NCBI GenBank assembly: GCA_019359765.1
Contig: JAHHGU010000033.1
Coordinates: forward strand, 1-53,716
Direction of reading: 5' to 3'
Length of the DNA stretch: 53,716 nt
Origin: Aphanothece sp. CMT-3BRIN-NPC111
Lineage (GTDB): Bacteria; Cyanobacteriota; Cyanobacteriia; Cyanobacteriales; JAHHGU01
Part shown: one piece after another, positions 18,155 through 27,196 of the stretch
How positions within the stretch are numbered: the first letter of the stretch is position 1
Layout: every line of letters begins with the position of its first letter
Made by a program: the position numbers and the translations under genes
The notes under the pieces: generated by a model
Databases searched by the model: none
Seen by the model: only the letters and a program-made list of their open reading frames with translations
Told to the model about the DNA's origin: nothing

Positions 18155-19108
18155 CTAACTGTTTAGCAGCTTTAGAACAACGCGATCGCGCCCTTCTTCT
18201 TTTGCCTGATAAAGCGCCTTGTCAGCTGCTGCAATCAACGTTGCTGCTGAAGTATTATGCTGAGGAACCATGCTGGCTACGCCTAAACTGAGCGTGACAT
18301 ACTGGCAAATCTGGGAACCTGCATGGGCAACCTCCAATTTTTTCACCGACTCTCTAATTTTCTCTGCCAGATAAAGAGCGCCGTTAGCCTGAGTGTTCGG
18401 TAAAATCACAGCAAATTCTTCGCCCCCGTAACGGGCGGCTAAGTCTCCTGGTCGTTTAGCGTTACTACTGATAGCATTGGCAACTTGTTGCAAACAGCCG
18501 TCTCCAGCTATATGACCGTATGTATCGTTATAAGCCTTGAAAAAGTCAATATCGCAGAGGATGAGAGACAATGGCAATGCTTCTCGTGCCATCCGTCGCC
18601 ACTCTAAATCAAAATATTCGTCAAATCGGCGTCGGTTGGCAATCTTAGTTAAGCCATCAGACGACACAAGGCGCTGTAACTCTTGGTTGGCAGCCTCTAG
18701 TTGTTGATATAGCTGAGATTGTTCCAGCAGACGGCGCACGCGCTGGCGTAGCACAGGCCAATGAATTGGCTTGGTGATGTAATCGGTGGCCCCAACCTCA
18801 AAAGCTAGGTCAACTGACTCTTTGTCGTCCAGTGCCGTAATTATCAACACCGGAGTGCGATCGCCTCCTGGAAGCGTTTGTAGTTGTTTACAGCAGGTAA
18901 AGCCATCCATCACCGGCATCATCGCATCTAGCAAAACAATATGCGGCTTTTGACTTTGGTAGATTGCCAGACACTCCTCTCCATTACTGACCTCTAGAAC
19001 CTTGTACCCTTCTTTTTCCATCGCCCGCCGCAGCAGCAGCCGCGTTATTTTGTCGTCGTCCACGATGAGGATGACTGGTGGCTCTTGAGTAGGCGAGAGT
19101 GTCTTCAT
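18155..19108 (-). CDS. Response regulator with GGDEF domain (diguanylate cyclase)
   Basis: The protein has 317 residues. The N-terminal receiver domain shows acidic pocket DDD (17-19), phospho-acceptor D61 in LLDAMMPVMDG and a KP switch lysine in YITKPI. A GGDEF domain follows, with active-site RYGGEEF (GGEEF at 228-232). The inhibitory I-site RxxD (R219-D222) lies exactly five residues before it, so the enzyme should both make cyclic di-GMP and be product-inhibited. Phosphorylation would control activity. The histidine kinase gene is convergent at 18062, a common kinase/regulator neighbourhood, though they are not in one transcript. Confidence 0.93.
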   Translation of the reverse strand: MKTLSPTQEPPVILIVDDDKITRLLLRRAMEKEGYKVLEVSNGEECLAIYQSQKPHIVLLDAMMPVMDGFTCCKQLQTLPGGDRTPVLIITALDDKESVDLAFEVGATDYITKPIHWPVLRQRVRRLLEQSQLYQQLEAANQELQRLVSSDGLTKIANRRRFDEYFDLEWRRMAREALPLSLILCDIDFFKAYNDTYGHIAGDGCLQQVANAISSNAKRPGDLAARYGGEEFAVILPNTQANGALYLAEKIRESVKKLEVAHAGSQICQYVTLSLGVASMVPQHNTSAATLIAAADKALYQAKEEGRDRVVLKLLNS

Positions 19109-19378
19109 GGTTCAATAAGAGATCGAAGCGCTGAGGCTTGAATTTTTTCATATCCTCCCACCCCTAACCGCAAGTGGTGTAGCAGGAGCTTTACAGCCGC
19201 AACTCTTCTCTCAAGGCTAGTGTTTTAGACTGCTTCCCCCTTAAGATAGATTTTAACCTTGATAGCCCAAGTTCAGTCATCAGGCGAGCCTGGGGATTGG
19301 GAATTGAGAATCCTTGTTTGATGCCTAATCCCCTATCGGGCAAGCTATGTTTAATTACACCTATCAACTGCTTAATTT

Positions 19379-20350
19379 TTAATTTTCCGGCTTCGGCTCA
19401 ATCGTTAAGTTAGGAAGTCCTTCCAGTTTTTCAGTCGCAGGGAACTCGGCTTCTTCAATCTGCGGCACCAGCAGGGTTAATCCACCAGGCACGCACTCCA
19501 CCTCAATAGGTGTCGTACCAATAGGTTCACCATCAAGAACTACTTTCTGAGGTGGATCGGTGGTAACTGTAAAGCTTCTAGCTCGGATATAGCCAATGTC
19601 ATCCCGTTCAACAGCAGTGTTGTTCAAGGCGCTTTGGAGTAAGTGATAGGAAGCGGCGATCGCTCCTGCCATATTCGTCGGGGCCACTACGGTTAAATCT
19701 AACAGCCCATCATCAACAATAATACCTGCTGGCCCCTGGGCGAGTATCGAAGTTGGCGGTGCGGCATTGGCAATGGTTATAGCCGATGCCGTCAGGCTAA
19801 TCGTTTTTTCCTCAGTTTCAATATTCACTTCAAACTTTTGCATTGCCCGCAGCTGTTGTAGCCCTGCCAAGACGTAAGCCACCATTCCGAAGCGGCTTTT
19901 TGCTTGCCTATCGGCTTTTTCTACCGCTTCCGCCTCGAACCCAATCCCCGCCAGTAATACCATCGGCTTTCCATTGCAATAAGCGGCGTCTACTACCCGC
20001 GTCACCCCCCCCAAGATCGTCTCGCAGGCTGCTTCAACCGTGTCTGGAAGCCCCATTGCTGAGGCAAAAGCATTAGCTGTTCCCCGCGAAATGATACCTA
20101 GGGGAATATTTGTTCCCACCAGCGCATTGGCCGTAGCTGAGAGGGTGCCGTCACCACCAGAGGCAATGATGATACTTGCACCCCGTTCTACTGCTTCCTG
20201 GGCTAGCTGGTCAGCGTCAACTTCTGGTGTCGTCAGCTGGATATCCAGGTCAATTTCCGGTTCTAAAAGCGCCCGGATTGTTTCCAAATCTTGCTCTGGA
20301 TTGCTTTGACCGGCAACGGGATTAAAAATAAGGCAGGCAGAACGCTTCAT
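19379..20350 (-). CDS. YegS/DAGK-family lipid kinase
   Basis: This 323-residue protein belongs to the diacylglycerol kinase catalytic superfamily. It starts KRSACLIFNPVAGQSNP, has the nucleotide-binding SGGDGTLSATAN (about 64-75), then PLGIISRGTANAFASAMGLP, and the C-terminal PPQKVVLDGEP motif. Members phosphorylate diacylglycerol, sphingosine-like bases or phosphatidylglycerol using ATP; the substrate here cannot be told from sequence. The last 25 residues (EEAEFPATEKLEGLPN...) are an acidic, probably disordered extension. The protein is soluble with probable membrane association. It is transcribed alone. Confidence 0.88.
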   Translation of the reverse strand: MKRSACLIFNPVAGQSNPEQDLETIRALLEPEIDLDIQLTTPEVDADQLAQEAVERGASIIIASGGDGTLSATANALVGTNIPLGIISRGTANAFASAMGLPDTVEAACETILGGVTRVVDAAYCNGKPMVLLAGIGFEAEAVEKADRQAKSRFGMVAYVLAGLQQLRAMQKFEVNIETEEKTISLTASAITIANAAPPTSILAQGPAGIIVDDGLLDLTVVAPTNMAGAIAASYHLLQSALNNTAVERDDIGYIRARSFTVTTDPPQKVVLDGEPIGTTPIEVECVPGGLTLLVPQIEEAEFPATEKLEGLPNLTIEPKPEN

Positions 20351-20649
20351 AAGCTATTAGCTCTTAGTAAATTATAAATAGCGATTTTGCTGTAATTCGC
20401 TGAGGTAACGAATCCTGTATTTTCCCCCAAGCTTAACCCAAATTACAATAAATCAATTATTTATAATTTTTGTGTAACTGCCCTAGCTAAGAAGGTAACG
20501 GAGGGTTAGATAGGTAGGTTGGATGAGATTTTGCGGGAAGCTTAGGACAGTTGACGGGGATTAGGGCAGTGGTGGCGCGATGGGAAAGGTTTTACCTCAA
20601 TCCGTTTCTGAGCGCGAACAAGTTGCAGGGGTTGGCGAAAATGCCTGCC

Positions 20650-21855
20650 CTAGTTACTTATTAAAGTAAGCTTTTTGACAAGAGCAGCAGTCTCTTCTGG
20701 TTTTCCAGAGGAGGGAAACACTAAAACACTCTTGATTTTGGGGTTATTAGCCAGTTCTTTTAAACGAGACAACTGCTGATCTGAAATGGCTACTCCTGCA
20801 TAATTTTCGGCATAATCTAGCTCTTGGGTAAAATTAGCATCGTTATAAGTTTGAATGAAAACTCGATCTATATTCCAATTTTTCCAATCAGCAGCAAAAT
20901 AACGTTTACCCCAATAAGGATTATGATGGCAAAGGTCGAAACTAACAGTAGGGTTAGCTTTCTTAATATCAGCTCTCATTTGTCGCACAAATTTAGTCAA
21001 ATGGGCCGTGCGATCTACTTTGCCGGGTAATTCAGCATGATAGCCTAGGTAATCATCCCACTGAACTGCATCGATAGTTGGATACTTTTTGACGAACTCT
21101 GCTGAGATTTTTCTGAATAAATTAGCAACTTCTGGAATCTGTACATCCAGTACATAATGATCGATGCCAGCGTAGGTTTTATCGACCCCAGGCACAATCC
21201 ATCGTTTAGAAATTGCCTCGTCAAAAATCGGGCTATTTTTATCAATTTTAATCCCCTTTTCAAAATAGGCGTGAACTTGCATTCCCTGCTTGTGCGCCTC
21301 ATCAATCAACCAATCTAACCATTGCTCTTTAAATTGATTGGGACAGCTTTGGTATCCGAATGTTTGTTGCATAACATCGCTGTTATACATTGTGCAACCA
21401 TTACCCCACACTCCATGAATAATTGTATTTATCCCTTGAGCGCGATAATAACGAACTCGTTCGCGAATCATTTGTTCGTTAGCATTATTGGTCGCTTGAT
21501 ACCGACTTAGATAAATTCCTCTTATTTCCTTTTTCTCCCAAGGAGTTCGAGGTGATGGTGATTTCTTGGGGGTTGCGGGTAATCGTGGAACTTGTGGCTT
21601 GGTTGTTGGTGCCCCAGTCTCAATAAATTTCTCTAGGAGAGAAGTGACAACAGGTATGCGCTGGCTAGGCACAGGACTCAAATTAGGAGCGGTTGGTTGT
21701 TGATTATTAGGTAAAAATTTACTGATATCTAGATTATTCGGCAGAAGATTGCTGATATTAAGATGCTTAAAGCCCCAATAACCCACACATAACAAAACTA
21801 TGATTAATGAAAATGGAATACTGGCACATCCACTGTTTTCTCTTTTAGGCGGCAT
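20650..21855 (-). CDS. Membrane-anchored putative glycoside hydrolase (GHL10/YngK-like)
   Basis: The protein has 401 residues. A single N-terminal membrane anchor (about 15-31, IPFSLIIVLLCVGYWGF) is followed by a Pro/Asn/Ser-rich linker of about 90 residues containing two NLLPNN/FLPNN-type repeats. The TIM-barrel-like catalytic domain runs from about residue 112. It begins EIRGIYLSRYQATN and includes INTIIHGVWGNGC, MQVHAYFEKG, AVQWDDYLGYH (acidic pair, candidate catalytic residue) and FDLCHHNPYWG. Such proteins are thought to cleave an extracellular glycan or peptidoglycan part. Topology puts the domain in the periplasm or on the outside. The precise substrate is unknown. Confidence 0.75.
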   Translation of the reverse strand: MPPKRENSGCASIPFSLIIVLLCVGYWGFKHLNISNLLPNNLDISKFLPNNQQPTAPNLSPVPSQRIPVVTSLLEKFIETGAPTTKPQVPRLPATPKKSPSPRTPWEKKEIRGIYLSRYQATNNANEQMIRERVRYYRAQGINTIIHGVWGNGCTMYNSDVMQQTFGYQSCPNQFKEQWLDWLIDEAHKQGMQVHAYFEKGIKIDKNSPIFDEAISKRWIVPGVDKTYAGIDHYVLDVQIPEVANLFRKISAEFVKKYPTIDAVQWDDYLGYHAELPGKVDRTAHLTKFVRQMRADIKKANPTVSFDLCHHNPYWGKRYFAADWKNWNIDRVFIQTYNDANFTQELDYAENYAGVAISDQQLSRLKELANNPKIKSVLVFPSSGKPEETAALVKKLTLISN

Positions 21856-22056
21856 GACAACAAAACGCGATTGTTCAACGATGACAGCAACTTTCTTTAA
21901 TCGATTAGGGCTTACCTGTAGTAGTCGATACTCTTGAAGTGCGGAAGAAATAATTTAGGGCTTAAGTGCTACATCAAGCTACTTCACTTTGCGATCGCTC
22001 AATTCCGCATAGCATTTGATACTTTTCAAATACTCTCTTAGCTCGGCTTTTATAGC

Positions 22057-22263
22057 TCAAGCTTCTACATATTCACAAAGAGTAGTTGGTTCGGGAATAG
22101 GTAAACCCTCCTCTCGCAAACCATCCAGATGAAAAGCGATCGCTTCTTTTATTTGCTGTTCCATCTCCTCAATCGTTGCACCAGTGGCTACGCATCCCGG
22201 CAAATCTGGAACATAAGCTGAATAGTTGCTCTCCAGCTTTTCAATCACAATCGCATAGCGCAT
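22057..22263 (-). CDS. hicB: HicB-family antitoxin
   Basis: The 68-residue protein matches the short HicB partial RNase H-fold domain: MRYAIVIEKLESNYSAYVPDLPGCVATGATIEEMEQQIKEA region, with the conserved PDLPGC and the E-x-x-x-x-x-x-EAI helix, and the terminal EPTTLCEYV segment. It lacks a C-terminal DNA-binding domain, as many short HicB proteins do. Its ATG overlaps the ancestral hicA stop as TAATG. Its normal job is to bind and block the HicA mRNA interferase; the adjacent hicA is frameshifted here, so the antitoxin may be left without an active partner. Confidence 0.85.
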   Translation of the reverse strand: MRYAIVIEKLESNYSAYVPDLPGCVATGATIEEMEQQIKEAIAFHLDGLREEGLPIPEPTTLCEYVEA

Positions 22264-22476
22264 TACTCTCCTTCTCCTGCGTCCTTCTGTTCCTTGAGTT
22301 GAGCTTGCGTCATTATGCTGTTATAACGTGCCAGGTGCTAAATCATCAGATGGTTTACTTGCAATTGTGACTAAACCGGACTTGGTTGGATGCTTAAACT
22401 GACGATGACTGCCCCTAGTTCTTGCCAGATACCAAGCATCCTCTTCTATTAGATTAATCACTTCCCTAACTTTCAT
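22263..22476 (-). pseudogene. hicA: HicA mRNA interferase toxin, frameshifted near its C-terminus
   Basis: From the ATG at 22474-22476 the frame reads MKVREVINLIEEDAWYLART, then the HicA signature RGSHRQFKHPTKSGLVTI (catalytic His in GSHRQ) and SDDLAPGTL. It then hits TAA at 22321-22323 after 51 codons. Removing one T (position 22323) restores NSIMTQAQLKEQ, the usual HicA ending (compare PGTLNSILKQA), and that frame ends exactly at TAATG overlapping the hicB start. A one-base insertion has therefore broken the toxin, unless it is a sequencing error. The catalytic histidine is kept, but the last strand and helix are lost. Confidence 0.85.
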
Positions 22477-22628
22477 GCTTACCCTCTACCCCTCAAAGCT
22501 TATGAGGTTCTCCCACAAGCGTTGATGAATGCGTTCACGAAGCGCATTCGCTCCAAAAGGGCACAACAGGCGATCCCCGGTCAATCGTTTCCGCCGACAA
22601 ATTATTTGTCACTCTACAGGGAATATGA

Positions 22629-22700
22629 TGGGTGACCAGGGATTCGAACCCTGAACCAATGGATTAAGAGTCCAGTGCTCTACCGTTGAGCTAGTCACCC
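22629..22700 (-). tRNA. trnK-CTT: tRNA-Lys (anticodon CTT)
   Basis: On the minus strand a complete cloverleaf is visible: acceptor GGGTGAC pairing with GTCACCC, D arm GCTC...GAGC, anticodon loop CTCTTAA with anticodon CTT, and T arm with GGTTCGAATCC. The discriminator base is A, and CCA is not encoded. The gene is 72 bases long. Anticodon CTT reads AAG lysine codons. Confidence 0.96.
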
Positions 22701-22764
22701 GATGGAATAGTCATTATAGCATATTTTTATTGGCTTTGGAAGCGAGCCAATAAAGTTTCTCAAG

Positions 22765-23622
22765 TTAATGGGCTGACAGGCTCATTTGCTGAGATAAGAC
22801 TGTCTTATCTCGATTCTCTAAGAAGTTCTGGGATTTCATGATTTCGTAGAGGTTAACGTCTTCTTCTAGTAGGCAGGCGTGACCGCAATGAGGCAGCACC
22901 ACCATGCGCCCATTGGGTAGACAGCGGACTAAGCGTTGGGCTTCCTCTACAGAGGGCAAGAGATGGTCTGCACCACCAGCAATCACCAGCAGAGGTTGGG
23001 CGATCGCACCCAGCTGATTTTCGTCAACGTCAAAGTCTCTGACTAAAGACACTCGCCACAGGGCGGTTTTCTGAGGTACGGAGCGCACGGCATCCAGAAG
23101 GGCTTGGCGATCGCCCGCTGCTATCCGTCCCAATGAGGCTAAAAACGCCAATAGTCCTACTGAGCCAATTCGGTACAAGAATTCCGGCACCCAGTAAGTT
23201 AATTGCGATCCCCACCGCAGGCAAAGCTGGTGATTAAAGGAAGAAGCTGGGTTGACGAGAATTATGCGGTCAAACAGTTGCGGCGCTCGCAACGCCACCT
23301 TTATCGCCAAGCAGCCCCCAAATGACTCCCCACAGAGATAAACAGATCGGTGAGGTTGTTTTTCCACTTCCGCTTCGATCAACGCTACAACCTGATCTGT
23401 GAGGACATCCCAACAGGTCAAGTCATCGGGTGGGATTGCCAGACAGCGAACATCAAAACCTTTTTCTAACCCAGCGGTTTGCGCCCGCAGCAACTGACCA
23501 GTTCCATCTAGCCCTGGTAAGAACACAAACAACGGAGAGTCTGGATTAAGCTTGCTGGGCGTAAGGAAGCATGGATGACTCTTAATTTCTGGCATCGTTA
23601 AATTTGATTCAACTAATAACAA
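22765..23622 (-). CDS. Alpha/beta hydrolase, resembling the hydrolase half of phytyl ester synthase
   Basis: This is an alpha/beta hydrolase of 285 residues. It has the opening LFVFLPGLDGTGQLLRAQ (oxyanion region), nucleophile elbow GESFGG (S100), acid D219 in GGADHLLPS and H248 in PHCGHACLLEE, so the triad is complete. The GLDGTG opening and the acyltransferase gene immediately upstream match plant plastid phytyl ester synthases (PES1/PES2), where the two domains form one polypeptide. The ATG at 23620-23622 lies inside the end of the acyltransferase gene (10-base overlap), giving translational coupling. A second start (MPEIKS) lies nine codons later. Likely role: acyl or thioester transfer in phytol/fatty-acid recycling or neutral lipid formation. 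Confidence 0.75.
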   Translation of the reverse strand: MLLVESNLTMPEIKSHPCFLTPSKLNPDSPLFVFLPGLDGTGQLLRAQTAGLEKGFDVRCLAIPPDDLTCWDVLTDQVVALIEAEVEKQPHRSVYLCGESFGGCLAIKVALRAPQLFDRIILVNPASSFNHQLCLRWGSQLTYWVPEFLYRIGSVGLLAFLASLGRIAAGDRQALLDAVRSVPQKTALWRVSLVRDFDVDENQLGAIAQPLLVIAGGADHLLPSVEEAQRLVRCLPNGRMVVLPHCGHACLLEEDVNLYEIMKSQNFLENRDKTVLSQQMSLSAH

Positions 23623-24356
23623 CCGTGACGCAGTAAACTGGCAATTTCCTCATGACAGTAATGAGTGAGATCGGCTACAACGGTTTTTGCCTGCTTTCCT
23701 TGATATTGTTCCCGTTGCGATCGCGTAATCCACCAAGGACGTCCAATCAGGATGCTAGCACGGCGGTAAACTACCATCGGATGCCACCCCGGTTGGTCAA
23801 ATAGCGGTTCTGACGGATCGAAAAAGCTCAAAACCCTGAGTGGCACAGCGGAGTTATTGGACTCTTCAATAGATGCGATCGCCACTGGTAATACTGCCAA
23901 ATCCCGCACTGGGGCACGTATTGCCAGATGAGCAAATCCCCGCTGAAAATCTCCCATTGTGTTGGGCTGGGTAAAGCTTACCATTGGTGGCCCTCCCTCT
24001 GGAAATACCCCAACCACCTGCCGAGATTGCAAAAGTCCACTCGCCTGCTGAAAGAAACTTTGCTGTCGGCGTGTCGGTTCTTCCAAGGGGAAGGCACCCA
24101 AAGAGTTAACAATATCCCGCATCACCGGCACTTGCCCCATGTAGTGATGGCAGGCAAAGCGAATCGGACGCTCAACAGCGGTCATCAGCATTGGTGCATC
24201 CATGAAGCTACGATGATTGCTCACCAGCAGACACGCACCCTGAGCGGGAACGCGATCCTGGTATGAGACAAATATCCGCGTTCCCAACGCCGTGAGCAGC
24301 CAGCGAGAAAGGTGTAAAGGGCTATCAGAAGACATGAGTTGATGAATACCAGTCAA
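23613..24356 (-). CDS. Lysophospholipid/diacylglycerol acyltransferase-like protein (LPLAT)
   Basis: This 247-residue protein of the PlsC-like superfamily has the catalytic block NHRSFMD (H48, D53), the acceptor-binding VVGVFPEGGPP (about 114-124) and the LPVAIASIEE block. The FPEGG version, in place of FPEGTRS, and the CHHYMGQVPVMRDIVNSLGAF segment resemble the C-terminal domain of plant phytyl ester synthase/DGAT-like proteins and cyanobacterial slr2103-type enzymes. It overlaps the hydrolase gene by 10 bases. The predicted reaction is acyl transfer to phytol or diacylglycerol at a membrane; the substrate is inferred, not shown. A later start (MSSDSPLHL, residue 8) is possible. Confidence 0.75.
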   Translation of the reverse strand: MTGIHQLMSSDSPLHLSRWLLTALGTRIFVSYQDRVPAQGACLLVSNHRSFMDAPMLMTAVERPIRFACHHYMGQVPVMRDIVNSLGAFPLEEPTRRQQSFFQQASGLLQSRQVVGVFPEGGPPMVSFTQPNTMGDFQRGFAHLAIRAPVRDLAVLPVAIASIEESNNSAVPLRVLSFFDPSEPLFDQPGWHPMVVYRRASILIGRPWWITRSQREQYQGKQAKTVVADLTHYCHEEIASLLRHGCY

Positions 24357-24885
24357 ACGATTTTAGATTTTAGATTGGCCTCGCCCTGCTTAGGGGGACG
24401 AGGCTTGATCTAAGGTCAAGCGATTTGGGATTGGCTCCCAAATGGTCAGCCGGGGGCTGGCAATACTGAAAATGTTTTTTCTTCTCTACGACTGAAAGCC
24501 ACCGGCTTGAGACCTTTTTGGTTTTCGGTCTGTAGAAGCAAATTATTTAAGCTTTCTTAATCAACTTAATTAACATTACTTTACTTTTTCTGACGCATCC
24601 CCTAAGATAGAGATTTAAGCTATAGATGAAAAAAATAAAATACTGGTATTACTGCTATTTATCTTTTTAACCCGCAGCAAAAATTTGAGAATGTAATATT
24701 TCGTTATATTAGATTTTTTTTATCTAATTTGGAGGTCAGCCTCGGTTATAGTAATAAATACTTACTGATTTGCTGTAAAGCAAGCGCTACGTAAAGCGAG
24801 CCCGACGAAAGTGCAACTAAAATACAAACTCGGTGCCCCGCATTAGCAATGGAAAGCAGTTTTAGGGGTAGTTTTTTAAAATTTT
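24357..24885. promoter_or_regulatory. Leader region between the acyltransferase and metG, with two hairpins
   Basis: About 530 bases without a supported gene lie between divergent genes. A GC-rich hairpin, GCCTCGCCCT...AGGGGGACGAGGC, lies at 24378-24404. A second one, GCTTGA...TCAAGC, at 24403-24421 shares its last bases with the first, so the two are mutually exclusive. The rest is AT-rich. The structures sit far upstream of metG; I see no known riboswitch or T-box consensus. Confidence 0.3.
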
Positions 24886-26478
24886 ATGAATGATAGCGAT
24901 ACAAATAAAAACACATTTGCAGTTACGACACCTTTGTACTACGTAAACGATTTACCCCACATTGGTAGTGCTTATACCACGATGGTGGCAGATGTGGTGG
25001 CTAGGTTTGAGAGAATGCGTGGCAAATCCGTGTTGTTGATTACTGGCACTGATGAACACGGACAAAAAATTCAGCGCACGGCTGAAGCGGCAGGGCGATC
25101 GCCCCAAGAACACTGCGATCGCATTGCTGCTGGTTTCGAGGCGTTATGGCAAAAGCTCAATATCCAGTACGACCGCTTTAGTCGCACCACGTCTCCTCGC
25201 CACGAGGCTATAGTAAAACAGTTTTTCCAGAAAGTTTGGGACTCTGGCGACATCTATTTGGGACAACAAAAAGGCTGGTACTGCGTATCCTGTGAAGAAT
25301 TCAAAGAAGAACGCGACCTACTGGAACAACATCGCTGTCCCCTGCACCCTAACCGGGAAGTAGAGTGGCGGGATGAACAAAACTATTTCTTCCGGCTATC
25401 GAAATATCAAAGCCAGCTAGAAACCCTCTATCAGAACCAACCAAATTTTATCCAGCCAGAAACTCGTCGTAATGAAGTATTGAATTTTGTAAGCCTTGGG
25501 CTTCAAGACTTCTCAATTTCGCGGGTGAATTTGGATTGGGGTTTTCCGATACCAGTCGATCCCAGTCATACCATATATGTCTGGTTTGACGCGCTGCTGG
25601 CCTATATTACAGCTTTGCTCGATCCGGATAGCGAACCCACCTTAGAAAATGCCTTATCCAAGTGGTGGCCTATTAATCTACACCTAATTGGCAAGGATAT
25701 TTTGCGCTTCCATGCCGTCTACTGGCCTGCAATGTTGATGTCAGCAGGTCTACCCCTGCCAGGGGGGGTGTTTGGGCATGGTTTTTTAACAAAAAATGGG
25801 CAAAAGATGAGTAAGACTCTGGGCAATACCATCGATCCCATTGAGTTGAGCGATCGCTACGGTGCTGATGCGATCCGTTATTACTTTCTCAAGGAGATTG
25901 AATTTGGGCAAGATGGAGATTTCAATGAAACCCGGTTTGTCAATATCGTCAATGCGGACTTAGCAAATGACCTGGGGAACTTGCTCAACCGCACGTTAGG
26001 CATGGTGAAAAGATACTGTAAAGGTCACGTCCCCAATTGCTCAGCTGAAGACATCCCGACAGATCACCCGCTAAAAGCGATTGGTCTGACTTTGGGTTCG
26101 CGTGTTGCTCAAGCATACGAATCCCTAGCCTTCGGCGAAGCTGCGATCGCCATCTTCACTTTAATTCGAGCCAGTAACAAGTTGATAGATGAGCAGGCTC
26201 CCTGGGCATTATATAAACAGGGGCAACAGCAGGCTGTCGAACAAGTCTTGTACAGCGTTTTAGAATCAGTTAGACTGTCAGCTTACCTTTTATCACCGAT
26301 TATTCCCAATATCAGCAGTGAAATATACCAACAACTGGGCTTTTCAACAAACTTTAATGACCAAACCCAGATTAATGATTCCGCGAGTTTTACTATGAAT
26401 ACAGCTTGGGGAGCACTTCCGGCTGATCAAACCTTAGGCGAACCTAAACCCGTTTTTGTGCGGCTGGAACTGTCCTAA
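24886..26478 (+). CDS. metG: Methionyl-tRNA synthetase
   Basis: This 530-residue class I aminoacyl-tRNA synthetase attaches methionine to tRNA-Met. The Rossmann start FAVTTPLYYVNDLPHIGSAYT carries the HIGH signature as HIGS (about 25-28), and KMSKT is at about 307-311 in GQKMSKTLGNT. The CP-domain knuckle has CVSCEEFKEE...HRCPLH, with a partly degenerate metal site (C-x-x-C then C-x-x-H). The anticodon-binding helical domain with LNRTLGMVKRY follows. The length fits forms that lack the C-terminal Arc1p-like dimer domain. The labA-like gene follows 110 bases later on the same strand. Confidence 0.95.
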   Translation: MNDSDTNKNTFAVTTPLYYVNDLPHIGSAYTTMVADVVARFERMRGKSVLLITGTDEHGQKIQRTAEAAGRSPQEHCDRIAAGFEALWQKLNIQYDRFSRTTSPRHEAIVKQFFQKVWDSGDIYLGQQKGWYCVSCEEFKEERDLLEQHRCPLHPNREVEWRDEQNYFFRLSKYQSQLETLYQNQPNFIQPETRRNEVLNFVSLGLQDFSISRVNLDWGFPIPVDPSHTIYVWFDALLAYITALLDPDSEPTLENALSKWWPINLHLIGKDILRFHAVYWPAMLMSAGLPLPGGVFGHGFLTKNGQKMSKTLGNTIDPIELSDRYGADAIRYYFLKEIEFGQDGDFNETRFVNIVNADLANDLGNLLNRTLGMVKRYCKGHVPNCSAEDIPTDHPLKAIGLTLGSRVAQAYESLAFGEAAIAIFTLIRASNKLIDEQAPWALYKQGQQQAVEQVLYSVLESVRLSAYLLSPIIPNISSEIYQQLGFSTNFNDQTQINDSASFTMNTAWGALPADQTLGEPKPVFVRLELS

Positions 26479-26588
26479 GGCATTTTGTCGTCCTAATTAT
26501 CAGAGGAATCAGCGCCTTACCCCAACGCTATTGATGGGGCAAAGGAGACATTAATCTCATTTTTCATAAAAACCGAGGCATAACAATC

Positions 26589-27188
26589 ATGTTGAATAAT
26601 CTGAATACTGATCCTGTATTTACACCAGAACAAGTTTTAGAAAATCGTGGTCGCGTAGCAATTTTTATTGATGGCTCAAATCTTTTTTATGCCGCTCTCC
26701 AATTGGGAATTGAAATTGACTACACTAAGCTGTTGTGTCGCCTAACAGCTGGCTCTCGACTGCTACGCTCCTTCTTCTACACCGGAGTAGACCGTACAAA
26801 CGAAAAGCAACAAGGGTTCCTGTTGTGGATGCGTCGCAACGGCTACCGCGTGATTGCCAAAGACCTAGTTCAACTGCCAGATGGTTCCAAAAAAGCCAAT
26901 TTGGATGTGGAAATTGCCGTAGATATGATGGCTCTCGTGGGTTCTTATGACACAGCGGTTCTGGTTAGCGGTGATGGTGATTTAGCCTACGCCGTAGATG
27001 CAGTTAGCTACCGGGGCGTTCGCGTAGAGGTGGTAAGTCTACGCTCAATGACCAGCGACAGTTTAATTAATGTTGCCGACAGGTATATCGATCTTGACAG
27101 TATCAAAGAAGATATCCAAAAGACACCCCGGCACAACTATACCTACCGTCCTTTAACTGGCTTCGGCCTCATGGATGAGCAGCAATAA
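26589..27188 (+). CDS. LabA-like NYN-domain protein
   Basis: The 199-residue protein has an NYN/PIN-like nuclease fold: GRVAIFIDGSNLFYAALQLG (acidic D of the first strand), KANLDVEIAVDMMAL (second acidic cluster) and VLVSGDGDLAYAVDAVSYRGVRVEVV (third). The four-acid arrangement of a metal-dependent RNase is kept. The closest named relatives are LabA and LalA of Synechococcus elongatus; LabA lowers the amplitude of circadian output through KaiC-dependent repression. Whether this copy is LabA itself cannot be decided by reading. It is probably cytoplasmic. Confidence 0.8.
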   Translation: MLNNLNTDPVFTPEQVLENRGRVAIFIDGSNLFYAALQLGIEIDYTKLLCRLTAGSRLLRSFFYTGVDRTNEKQQGFLLWMRRNGYRVIAKDLVQLPDGSKKANLDVEIAVDMMALVGSYDTAVLVSGDGDLAYAVDAVSYRGVRVEVVSLRSMTSDSLINVADRYIDLDSIKEDIQKTPRHNYTYRPLTGFGLMDEQQ

Positions 27189-27196
27189 GAATAGTT

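Noticed and set aside
20580..20669. 29-codon frame starting MGKVLPQSV
   Set aside because: Very short, convergent with and overlapping the glycosidase gene end, no ribosome-binding site; cannot be supported.
24357..24885. Possible T-box or riboswitch before metG
   Set aside because: Two hairpins exist, but there is no T-box consensus, and the structures are about 460 bases from the start codon.
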